A DNA stretch of 5,195 bases, from NCBI GenBank assembly GCA_025937115.1, contig JAICSB010000273.1, forward strand, positions 1 through 5,195. Reading direction: 5' to 3'. The DNA comes from Pseudonocardiaceae bacterium. Its GTDB lineage: Bacteria > Actinomycetota > Actinomycetes > Mycobacteriales > Pseudonocardiaceae. Of the stretch, positions 1 to 5,171 are shown in pieces; positions within the stretch are counted from its first letter, which is position 1; each line of letters starts with the position of its first letter. Position numbers and translations under genes: made by a program. The notes below the pieces were generated by a model. That model was not told the DNA's origin. It did not search any database and saw nothing but the letters and a program-made list of their open reading frames with translations.

Positions 1-512
1 AGGCTGACGATGCGCTCCTTGGCCCGCGCCCGGTCCTCATCGCGGCGGGCGCCGCCGAAGACAGCATCGAAGCGGTGCTCGTTGATGGTGTCCAGCAGCG
101 GGACGGTCTGCAGCGGGTTGCGGGTGCCGTCGGGGCGCTCGGTCAGCCGCCCGTCGTCGATCCAGTCCTGCACCGCTGCCACGTGCAGCCGCAGCCCCAG
201 ATCGGCGACCAAGCGGTCCCGGAAGGCGATCACCTCGGGGAAGTTGTGCCCGGTGTCGACGTGCAGCAGTGGGAACGGCAGCGGCGCCGGCTGTAACGCG
301 CGCAGCGCCAGGTGCAGCAGCACCGCGGAATCCTTGCCCCCAGAGAACAGCAGCACCGGCCGATCAAACTCGGCGACCACCTCCCGAATGATGTGCACCG
401 CCTCAGATTCCAGCGCTGCGAGATGATCCACGGACGTGCCGCATTCAGCTGGGTCACCGGTTCCCGGATAACCCCGCTGAGCCCGCTGAATGCGTGTCAG
501 GATTGCCGTCAC
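1..512 (-). CDS. cysD: Sulfate adenylyltransferase subunit 2 (ATP sulfurylase small subunit), N-terminal part, cut by window edge
   Basis: CysD is the catalytic subunit that, with the GTPase CysN, joins sulfate and ATP to form APS, the first step of cytoplasmic sulfate assimilation. 170 codons are visible in one uninterrupted frame; the family is about 300 residues, so roughly the N-terminal 55% is here and the rest lies beyond position 1. Seen: the PP-loop SGGKDS at residues 57-62, LLHVDTGHNFPEV at 82-94, RLTERPDGTRNPLQT at 122-136, and FGGARRDEDRARAKER at 152-167, all hallmark CysD blocks. The chosen start is GTG at 512-510, which overlaps the cysC stop (GTGA) and lies 8 bases after GAGAGG (526-521). 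Conserved sequence begins near residue 29, so the first ~25 residues are variable and a slightly later start cannot be excluded. Leu73 is a rare TTA codon. As last visible gene of the sir operon it should be followed by cysN. Identification is very secure. Confidence 0.96.
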   Translation of the reverse strand, partial: MTAILTRIQRAQRGYPGTGDPAECGTSVDHLAALESEAVHIIREVVAEFDRPVLLFSGGKDSAVLLHLALRALQPAPLPFPLLHVDTGHNFPEVIAFRDRLVADLGLRLHVAAVQDWIDDGRLTERPDGTRNPLQTVPLLDTINEHRFDAVFGGARRDEDRARAKERIVS

Positions 513-1045
513 GTCATGCACCTCTCGGTGAGTAGGTCCATCACGCGCTGTGGGGCGGCGGCGATGTCGGTGCCGGTGGTGTCTAATCGCAGATCGGGTT
601 TGTCGGGCTCCTCGTACGGGTCGTCCACGCCGGTCATCTCGGTCAGCTGACCGGCTGCTGCCCGGGCGTAAAGGCCTTTGACGTCCCGGCGGATGCATTC
701 GACCAGCGGGGTGGCCACGTGCACTTCGAGATAACCAGTGCCGTGCGCGTCGTGGTGGGCCCGCACCTCGTCGCGGGTGCTGGCGTACGGGGCGATGACC
801 GGAACCAGGGCGACGACACCGTGCCGGGCGAGCAGTTCGGCCACGAATCCGACGCGCCGGACGTGGGTGTCCCGGTCGTCCCGGGAGAAGCCCAACCCGG
901 CCGACAGGCCACGGCGCAGCTCGTCACCGTCGAGCACCTCGACCTCCTGACCGGCGGTGCGCAGCCGCTTGGCGACGGCGACGGCGATCGTGGTCTTGCC
1001 CGCGCCGGACAGGCCGGTCAGCCAGACGGTGGCGCCCCGGCTCAT
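509..1045 (-). CDS. cysC: Adenylyl-sulfate (APS) kinase
   Basis: CysC phosphorylates APS at the 3' position with ATP to give PAPS in the cytoplasm. At 178 residues it is a normal stand-alone APS kinase, not fused to CysN as in Mycobacterium tuberculosis. Seen: Walker A GLSGAGKTT at residues 11-19, DGDELR at 39-44, GFSRDDRDTHVRR at 52-64, KGLYARA near 123-129 and TGVDDPYEEP at 138-147, all typical APS kinase blocks. The ATG at 1045-1043 overlaps the cysH stop in ATGA. The frame stays open upstream to 1129, but that stretch lies inside cysH and the family normally begins a few residues before the Walker A motif. The ribosome site is weak (GGGA, 7 bases upstream), which suggests dependence on coupling. 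Oddity: the serine that is phosphorylated in the E. coli and fungal enzymes (in the SP[YH] motif) is Ala85 here (IAPY, 84-87). Because CysH looks APS-specific, the PAPS made here may serve sulfotransferases. Confidence 0.95.
   Translation of the reverse strand: MSRGATVWLTGLSGAGKTTIAVAVAKRLRTAGQEVEVLDGDELRRGLSAGLGFSRDDRDTHVRRVGFVAELLARHGVVALVPVIAPYASTRDEVRAHHDAHGTGYLEVHVATPLVECIRRDVKGLYARAAAGQLTEMTGVDDPYEEPDKPDLRLDTTGTDIAAAPQRVMDLLTERCMT
521..526 (-). promoter_or_regulatory. Ribosome binding site of cysD
   Basis: GAGAGG on the minus strand, inside the end of cysC and 8 bases before the GTG at 512. It supports that GTG as the cysD start even though it overlaps the cysC stop. Confidence 0.55.
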
Positions 1046-1734
1046 CGGTGAATCCCGCATTCGGTCTTGGTCAAGCCGGCCCAGCGCCCGGTCCGGGGAT
1101 CCTGCCCGACCTTTACCGCTCGGGTGCACGGGACGCAGCCGATCGACGGGTACCCAGCAGTCAGCAGCGGGTTGACCACGATGCCATGCTCGGCGATGTA
1201 ATCCTCGACGTCAGCGTCGGTCCAGGCCGCGATCGGAGCGATCTTCACCTTGCCCCGGTCGGCGTCGTAGGACACCACTGGCGTGCCGCGCCTACTCGGC
1301 GCCTCGACCCGGCGCAGCCCGGTAGCCCAGGCGTCGTACTGCGCCAGCGCGCGATCCAGCGGTTCCACTTTGCGCATCCGGCAGCACCGGTCCGGGTCGC
1401 GGTCGTGCAGCTTGGGTCCCTCGGTGGCGTCCTGCTCAGCGACGGTCCGCCGGGGTGTCAGGCTGATCACGTTCACGTCGTAGGTCGCGGCGACGGCGTC
1501 GCGGGTGCCCAACGTCTCAGCAAAGTGGTACCCGGTGTCCAGGAACAGCACATCGACGCCCGCCGCGACCTGCGACACCAGGTGCACCAGCACCGCGTCC
1601 TGCATCGACGATGCCACTGCCAACCGAGCGCCGAAGGTCTGCACCGCCCAGCGCAGGATCTCCGCAGCGGGGGCGGACTCCAGCTCGCGGCACGCGTCCC
1701 GCGCGAGCTGCTCCAGATCGACGGTCACTGTCAC
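1042..1734 (-). CDS. cysH: Assimilatory APS reductase, [4Fe-4S] type (annotated phosphoadenylyl-sulfate/adenylyl-sulfate reductase)
   Basis: CysH reduces activated sulfate to sulfite using thioredoxin-type reductants. The 230-residue product has the nucleotide-binding PP-loop-like SSMQDAV at 42-48, LDTGYHFAET at 65-74 and TGLRRVEAPSR at 138-148. The four iron-sulfur cysteines are present as CC (117-118) and CVPC (200-203). The C-terminal KTECGIH (223-229) carries the nucleophilic Cys226 that forms the thiosulfonate intermediate. In this family the two extra cysteine pairs mark enzymes that use APS, whereas E. coli-type PAPS reductases lack them. The start chosen is GTG at 1734-1732, which overlaps the stop of the preceding small gene (GTGA) and lies 8 bases after GGAG. 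A longer reading from ATG 1812 would run through that small gene and add 26 residues with no family support. The 3' end overlaps cysC by 4 bases. Substrate choice (APS) is inferred from the motifs; family membership is secure. Confidence 0.96.
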   Translation of the reverse strand: MTVTVDLEQLARDACRELESAPAAEILRWAVQTFGARLAVASSMQDAVLVHLVSQVAAGVDVLFLDTGYHFAETLGTRDAVAATYDVNVISLTPRRTVAEQDATEGPKLHDRDPDRCCRMRKVEPLDRALAQYDAWATGLRRVEAPSRRGTPVVSYDADRGKVKIAPIAAWTDADVEDYIAEHGIVVNPLLTAGYPSIGCVPCTRAVKVGQDPRTGRWAGLTKTECGIHR

Positions 1735-1895
1735 CGTGCAATCTCCGAGGTCGGGGCCACCAGTGCCACCAAGCGGACGACGAACGCCCGCTGGCAGTCC
1801 GCGCAACGCCACGCCCCCGCCGGCTCTTCCGAGGGCCGAAGGTCCTCCTCGCCGCAGTACGGGCAGTAGAACGGAACCGCCCTGGTCTCCGTCAT
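1731..1895 (-). CDS. Small double-CxxC (zinc-ribbon/rubredoxin-like) protein of the sulfur operon; CysX-position protein
   Basis: A 54-residue protein beginning MTETRAVPFY and ending APTSEIAR. It has CPYCGEEDLRP at 11-21 and WRCADCQRAF at 29-38, so two CxxC knuckles 16 residues apart. This is a zinc-ribbon or rubredoxin-like metal site, with a short hydrophobic tail (VVRLVALVA, 39-47) too short for a confident membrane segment. It sits 19 bases after sir and overlaps cysH by 4 bases, so it is certainly part of the operon. From memory, Streptomyces operons carry a similar small ORF here, and Corynebacterium glutamicum has cysX, described as a ferredoxin-like small protein, between cysI and cysH. 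Position suggests an electron-transfer or assembly role for Sir or CysH, but no function is demonstrated by the sequence. The start is the second of two close ATGs: GAGGAG lies 6 bases before it but directly abuts the first one. The gene is real with high probability; its biochemical role is unknown. Confidence 0.85.
   Translation of the reverse strand: MTETRAVPFYCPYCGEEDLRPSEEPAGAWRCADCQRAFVVRLVALVAPTSEIAR
1743..1746 (-). promoter_or_regulatory. Ribosome binding site deciding the cysH start
   Basis: GGAG on the minus strand, 8 bases before the GTG at 1734 and inside the 3' end of the small zinc-ribbon gene. It favours this GTG over the longer reading from 1812. Confidence 0.5.
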
Positions 1896-1901
1896 CCCCA
1901 T

Positions 1902-1907
1902 CTCCTC
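1902..1907 (-). promoter_or_regulatory. Ribosome binding site of the small CxxC protein
   Basis: GAGGAG on the minus strand, 6 bases from the ATG at 1895 and directly adjacent to the ATG at 1901. It selects the downstream ATG. It lies in the 19-base gap after the sir stop. Confidence 0.65.
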
Positions 1908-1914
1908 ATCAACA

Positions 1915-3597
1915 TCAACGGAGTGCGCCCTCGTCGGCGCGGGCGACCCACTGCGCGAACCGCTCGCCCGGCTCGCGCTGCTGGACGTAACCGCGGACCA
2001 CCCGCTCGACGTAGTCGGCTAGCTCGGCGGAGGCCACCTTGTGCCCGCGCAGCTTGCGGCCGAACCCGCTGTCCAGCCCCAGCCCGCCGCCCAGGTGCAC
2101 CTGGAAGCCCTCGACCTGGTTGCCCTCGGCGTCAGTGACCAGCTGGCCCTTGAGCCCGATGTCGGCGACCTGGATCCGGGCACACGAGTTCGGGCAGCCG
2201 TTGAGGTGCACCGAGACCGGGACGTCCAGAGCGAGCTGGATGTCAGCGAGGCGCTGCTCCAGCTCGTCCACCAGCGTGACTGCCCGATTCTTGGTCTCCA
2301 CAATGGCCAGCTTGCAGAACTCGATGCCGGTGCAGGCCATCACCGAGCGCCGCCACGGGCTGGCGTCGGCCCGCAGCCCCAGCCTGTCCAGTTCGGTGAC
2401 CAGGCCGTCCACTTCGGACTCGGCGACGTCAAGCACGACGAGCTTCTGGTACGGAGTCAGCCGGACCCGGGCGGACCCGGCCCGCTCGACGGCTTTGGCC
2501 ACGTCGACCAGTGTGCTGCCCGAGACGCGACCGGCCATCGGAGCGAGACCGATGTAGCACTTGCCGTCGCGCTGGCGGTGCACGCCGACGTGGTCGATCG
2601 GGGCGGGCGGCGGTTGGGGGGCGGGGCCGTCGACGAGCCGACGGTGCAGGTACTGCGTCTCCAGCACCTCGCGGAAGCGCTCCGCGCCCCAGTCGGCGAT
2701 GAGGAACTTGATCCGGGCGCGGTGCCGTAACCGTCGGTAGCCGTAGTCCCGGAACAGCGTCGTCACGGCGGCCCAGACCTCGGGCACCTCGTCACGGGGC
2801 ACCCAGGCGCCCAGTCGTTGCGCGATCTTCGGATTGGTGGACAAACCGCCGCCGACCCAGAGATCGAAGCCCGGGCCGTGCTCGGGATGCACCACCCCGA
2901 CGAAGGAGATGTCGTTGACTTCGTGGGCAACGTCCTGCAGGCCGGAGATCGCGGTCTTGTACTTGCGGGGCAGGTTGGAGAACTCGGGACTGCCGATGTA
3001 GCGCCGGGTGATCTCGTCGATCGCCGGGGTACCGTCGATGATCTCGTCGGCGGAGATCCCGGCGACCGGGGAGCCCAGCACGACGCGGGGGCAGTCGCCG
3101 CAGGCTTCGGTGGTGGACAGTCCGACGGCTTCGAGCTGTTCCCAGATCGCGGGCACATCCTCGATCCGGATCCAGTGATACTGGATGTTCTCCCGGTCGG
3201 TGATGTCAGCGGTGTCGCGGGCGTAGAGCCGGGAGATCTCGCCGACCACCCGCAGCTGCTCGGTGCTCAGCGCGCCGCCGTCGATGCGCACTCGCATCAT
3301 GAAATAGGAATCGTCGAGTTCCTCGGGCTCCAGCGTGCCGGTGCGGCCACCGTCGATGCCGGGCCGGCGCTGAGTGTAAAGCCCCCACCAGCGGAACCGG
3401 CCACGCAGATCAGCCGGGTCGATCGAATCGAAGCCTCGCTGTGCGTAGATCGTCTCGATCCGGCGCCGGACGTTGAGCCCGTCATCGTCTTTCTTGGTGC
3501 GCTCGTTGGGGTTGAGCGGCTCGAGATGACCTAGGGCCCATTGGCCTTCCCCACGGCGGACCTTCGTCGCTGGTGCCGGGCGTGTAGGTGCAGACAT
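1915..3597 (-). CDS. sir: Sulfite reductase, ferredoxin-type (siroheme/[4Fe-4S])
   Basis: Sir carries out the six-electron reduction of sulfite to sulfide in the cytoplasm, using ferredoxin as donor. The 560-residue product has the duplicated nitrite/sulfite reductase architecture: ferredoxin-like half-domain about 65-155, siroheme/4Fe4S domain about 160-325, then the second pair about 335-402 and 415-550. The cluster and siroheme cysteines are C422, C428 (ACTGIEFC) and C468, C472 (NGCPNSC). DRENIQYHWI (134-143) is a typical substrate/siroheme-side block. Tyr74 (WWGLY) and Cys166 (TEACGDC) match the Tyr-Cys cross-linked pair of M. tuberculosis SirA in context and in their 92-residue spacing. 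That supports sulfite rather than nitrite reductase. The start has a strong GGAGG 6 bases before ATG 3597. Leu290 is a TTA codon. It is the promoter-proximal gene of the cys operon and divergent from hemW. The mycobacterial names sirA/nirA would be equivalent. Confidence 0.96.
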   Translation of the reverse strand: MSAPTRPAPATKVRRGEGQWALGHLEPLNPNERTKKDDDGLNVRRRIETIYAQRGFDSIDPADLRGRFRWWGLYTQRRPGIDGGRTGTLEPEELDDSYFMMRVRIDGGALSTEQLRVVGEISRLYARDTADITDRENIQYHWIRIEDVPAIWEQLEAVGLSTTEACGDCPRVVLGSPVAGISADEIIDGTPAIDEITRRYIGSPEFSNLPRKYKTAISGLQDVAHEVNDISFVGVVHPEHGPGFDLWVGGGLSTNPKIAQRLGAWVPRDEVPEVWAAVTTLFRDYGYRRLRHRARIKFLIADWGAERFREVLETQYLHRRLVDGPAPQPPPAPIDHVGVHRQRDGKCYIGLAPMAGRVSGSTLVDVAKAVERAGSARVRLTPYQKLVVLDVAESEVDGLVTELDRLGLRADASPWRRSVMACTGIEFCKLAIVETKNRAVTLVDELEQRLADIQLALDVPVSVHLNGCPNSCARIQVADIGLKGQLVTDAEGNQVEGFQVHLGGGLGLDSGFGRKLRGHKVASAELADYVERVVRGYVQQREPGERFAQWVARADEGALR

Positions 3598-3602
3598 CGG
3601 GT

Positions 3603-3637
3603 GCCTCCGTCGGGGAGCACCGGCGTGCGGGGGAGGC
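3603..3637 (-). promoter_or_regulatory. Shine-Dalgarno of sir within a possible sequestering helix
   Basis: GGAGG (3608-3604) stands 6 bases before the sir ATG. The hexamer GGAGGC (3608-3603) is perfectly complementary to GCCTCC (3637-3632) upstream. Between them GCAC (3628-3625) and GTGC (3620-3617) can form an inner 4-bp hairpin. The fold would hide the ribosome site in the sir mRNA. The complementarity is seen directly; folding and a regulatory role are inferred. Confidence 0.45.
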
Positions 3638-3656
3638 CGTTACCAGGTCATCGTGC

Positions 3657-3683
3657 GGCCCAGCTCCGGGCGCACCCGGGGCC
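3657..3683 (-). promoter_or_regulatory. GC-rich hairpin in the sir leader
   Basis: On the minus strand CCGGG (3679-3675) pairs with CCCGG (3670-3666) around a TGCG loop. The stem is extended by GGCC (3683-3680) pairing with GGCC (3660-3657), leaving a 5-base bulge on one side. That is nine GC pairs in all. No T-run follows, so a simple intrinsic terminator is unlikely. If the sir transcript begins upstream, this is a leader stem-loop between the Cys-Pro-Cys codons and the sir ribosome site. Confidence 0.35.
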
Positions 3684-3694
3684 GGCAGGGACAG

Positions 3695-3722
3695 TCGGAC
3701 GGTGCGTCAGCTGATCGGACGG
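3695..3722. repeat. Direct repeat TCGGACGG x2 with a central palindrome; possible operator
   Basis: TCGGACGG occurs at 3695-3702 and again at 3715-3722, exactly 20 bases apart, about two helical turns. The perfect 8-base palindrome TCAGCTGA (3707-3714) directly abuts the second copy. The block lies in the divergent gap, upstream of and touching the putative -35 of hemW. This position and phasing suit a regulator binding one face of the DNA. No known operator consensus is recognised. Confidence 0.35.
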
Positions 3723-3750
3723 CACAGCGCGCTGGAAACCCGGACATAAT
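3721..3750 (+). promoter_or_regulatory. Putative hemW promoter
   Basis: CATAAT at 3745-3750 matches five of six bases of the -10 consensus and is one of the few AT-rich spots in the gap. GGCACA at 3721-3726, 18 bases upstream, matches half of the -35 consensus. Transcription would start near 3757, leaving about 100 bases of leader before hemW. The call rests mainly on the -10 box. Confidence 0.35.
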
Positions 3751-3756
3751 CGACAT

Positions 3757-3859
3757 GGCGGCGAACCACCAGTGGGAGTCCGGGCGTGACCACTCCACCA
3801 GAGTGCCACCTGGGCGCCGTCGGTGACTACCTACGTTCGGATGTTGGGATACTGCTCAC
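3757..3859 (+). other. Likely hemW 5' leader; no gene assigned
   Basis: About 100 bases between the putative start site and the hemW GTG. A 23-codon frame from ATG 3755 ends at TGA 3824 in the same frame as hemW. That TGA fixes the upstream limit for the hemW start. GTGGGAGT (3772-3779) can pair with ACTCCAC (3792-3798) with one bulged G and a 12-base loop. No riboswitch was recognised. Confidence 0.3.
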
Positions 3860-5068
3860 GTGGCTGCTGCCCTTCCCGTCGGTGCCCCCGCCCCGCCTGA
3901 TGGGGCGTTACCTGCTGCGGCTGTGCGCGAATTGTGCCGGGCGCCGTTCGGCGTCTACCTACATGTGCCGTTCTGTGCGACCCGCTGCGGGTATTGCGAC
4001 TTCAATACCTACACCCCCAGAGAGCTGGCTACATCACACTCCACCTGGCTGGACGCGGTGCGCCGGGAGCTGGACCTCGCTGCCCAGGTGCTCGGGGAGC
4101 CGGTGCCGGCTGACACGGTGTTCGTCGGCGGCGGGACGCCGTCACTGCTCGGTGCCGCTGGGCTGGCCGCGGTGCTCGACGCCGTCTGCGGATCGCTGGG
4201 ACTAGCTCCAGGTGCCGAGGTGACCACCGAGGCCAACCCCGAATCCACCTCACCGGAGTTCTTCGCCGGGATCGCCGCGGCCGGCTACACCCGGGTCTCG
4301 CTCGGGATGCAGAGCGCCGCGCCGCACGTGCTGGCCGTACTGGACCGGGTGCACACCCCAGGCCGGCCGGTGGCCGCGGCGGCGCAGGCCCGCGCCGCCG
4401 GGATCGAGCAGGTCAGCCTGGATCTGATCTACGGCACGCCGGGGGAGACCGGCGACGATCTGGCTGCTTCCCTGGAGGCGGTGCTCAGCGCCGGGGTCGA
4501 CCACGTATCGGCGTACGCCTTGGTCGTCGAGGATGGTACGGCGCTGGCCCGGCGGGTGGCCCGCGGTGAGCTGCCCGCCCCGGACGACGACGTGCTCGCT
4601 GAGCGCTACGAGCAGATTGACACCACGCTGTCCGCGGCAGGCCTGCACTGGTATGAGGTGTCCAACTGGGCGGCGTCTGCCGAGACCCGCTGCCGGCACA
4701 ACGTCGGCTACTGGGCTGGCGGGAACTGGTGGGGCGCCGGCCCAGGTGCGCACTCGCACGTCGGCGGGGTGCGGTGGTGGAACGTCAAACACCCAGCCCG
4801 CTACGCCGCCGCGTTGCAGGCCCGTTGTTCCCCCGCGGCCGGCCGGGAAATCCTGAGCCCCGAGGAGCAGCACACCGAGCGGGTGATGCTGGGACTGCGG
4901 ATGGCCGAGGGGTTGCCTCTGCAGGCCCTCGACCCGCCGAGCCGGGCCGCTGCCGACCGCGCGGTCTCCGACGGTCTGCTCATCGCTGTACCAGCCGATC
5001 GACTGGTACTCACCCGCCGCGGCCGCCTACTCGCCGACACTGTCGTTCGCAATCTCCTAGCACCCTGA
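3860..5068 (+). CDS. hemW: Radical SAM family heme chaperone HemW
   Basis: HemW binds heme and a [4Fe-4S] cluster/SAM and delivers heme to apo-haemoproteins. It is often mis-annotated as oxygen-independent coproporphyrinogen III oxidase (HemN). Seen in the 402 residues: the cluster motif CATRCGYCDF (39-48), CxxxCxxC followed by xF, lacking the fourth Cys of true HemN. SAM-domain blocks VGGGTPSLL (89-97), TTEANPES (122-129), RVSLGMQS (145-152) and LDLIYGTPGE (188-197) follow. The C-terminal heme-associated motif HNVGYW (280-285) precedes WWGAGPGAHSH (290-300) and WWNVKHP (306-312). GTG 3860 is the first possible start after the in-frame TGA at 3824. Its N-terminus (LPVGAPAPPDGALP, 5-18) has the Pro/Ala-rich look of actinomycete HemW proteins. 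The ribosome site is weak (GGGA at 3846-3849, 10 bases upstream). It is transcribed away from sir and shares a regulatory gap with it. Length is normal and all key residues are present. Confidence 0.95.
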   Translation: MAAALPVGAPAPPDGALPAAAVRELCRAPFGVYLHVPFCATRCGYCDFNTYTPRELATSHSTWLDAVRRELDLAAQVLGEPVPADTVFVGGGTPSLLGAAGLAAVLDAVCGSLGLAPGAEVTTEANPESTSPEFFAGIAAAGYTRVSLGMQSAAPHVLAVLDRVHTPGRPVAAAAQARAAGIEQVSLDLIYGTPGETGDDLAASLEAVLSAGVDHVSAYALVVEDGTALARRVARGELPAPDDDVLAERYEQIDTTLSAAGLHWYEVSNWAASAETRCRHNVGYWAGGNWWGAGPGAHSHVGGVRWWNVKHPARYAAALQARCSPAAGREILSPEEQHTERVMLGLRMAEGLPLQALDPPSRAAADRAVSDGLLIAVPADRLVLTRRGRLLADTVVRNLLAP

Positions 5069-5107
5069 CGCAACCCGATGCGGTGCTGCGCAGGGCGGGA
5101 AATAGCT

Positions 5108-5131
5108 GCGCCACTGCCTGCCGCAGGGCGC
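5108..5131 (+). terminator. GC-rich hairpin after hemW, likely terminator
   Basis: GCGCC (5108-5112) pairs with GGCGC (5127-5131), and CTGC (5114-5117) with GCAG (5123-5126), around the loop CTGCC. This is nine pairs with one bulged A, starting 40 bases after the hemW stop. There is no immediate T-run; TTTT appears only at 5145-5148. Actinomycete terminators often lack a strong U-tail. The stem is seen; termination is inferred. Confidence 0.4.
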
Positions 5132-5171
5132 TGGACGGTCGCGCTTTTCATGATCGCTGAATGTGTGCCGA

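Larger units (their letters stand above)
3640..3756 (-). other. Candidate leader ORF (38 codons, three Cys codons) upstream of sir
   Basis: Minus-strand reading from ATG 3756 (or ATG 3747) to TAA 3642-3640. Cys codons occur at residues 11, 22 and 24, the last two as Cys-Pro-Cys. An internal ATG at 3651 would give only Met-Thr-Trp before the same stop. The stop lies two bases before the GCCTCC that can mask the sir ribosome site, so terminating ribosomes would open it. No clear ribosome site precedes ATG 3756, and an open frame of this size occurs by chance in GC-rich DNA. Mycobacteria are known to use Cys-codon-rich short leader ORFs upstream of sulfur operons, which is why it is listed. The case is weak to moderate. 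Confidence 0.2.

Noticed and set aside
509..1129. Longer cysC starting upstream of 1045
   Set aside because: The extension lies wholly in cysH and adds 28 residues before the point where APS kinases normally begin.
1042..1812. Longer cysH starting at ATG 1812
   Set aside because: The added 26 residues overlap the small CxxC gene in another frame and have no CysH similarity. GTG 1734 has a ribosome site and a GTGA overlap.
1048..1869. Long plus-strand open frame (273 codons) opposite cysH
   Set aside because: It is antisense to a clear cysH and the small CxxC gene, has no recognisable domain, and reflects the third-position GC bias that keeps opposite frames open.
2041..3534. Plus-strand open frames of 229 and 238 codons opposite sir
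   Set aside because: They are antisense to sir, whose reading frame has every family motif. Their composition (Val/Gly/Asp-rich without motifs) is typical of shadow frames in GC-rich DNA.
3598..3756. SAM riboswitch or T-box upstream of sir
   Set aside because: None of the conserved core elements or a terminator/antiterminator with a T-run could be recognised. The leader is too short and GC-rich for a convincing match.
3786..4205. Plus-strand frame from GTG 3786, preceded by GGGAG, running into hemW in another frame
   Set aside because: Beyond the hemW start it is out of frame with a certain gene and its product shows no known features.
4250..4873. Minus-strand open frame of 207 codons opposite hemW
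   Set aside because: It is fully antisense to hemW with no domain and no ribosome site or operon context.
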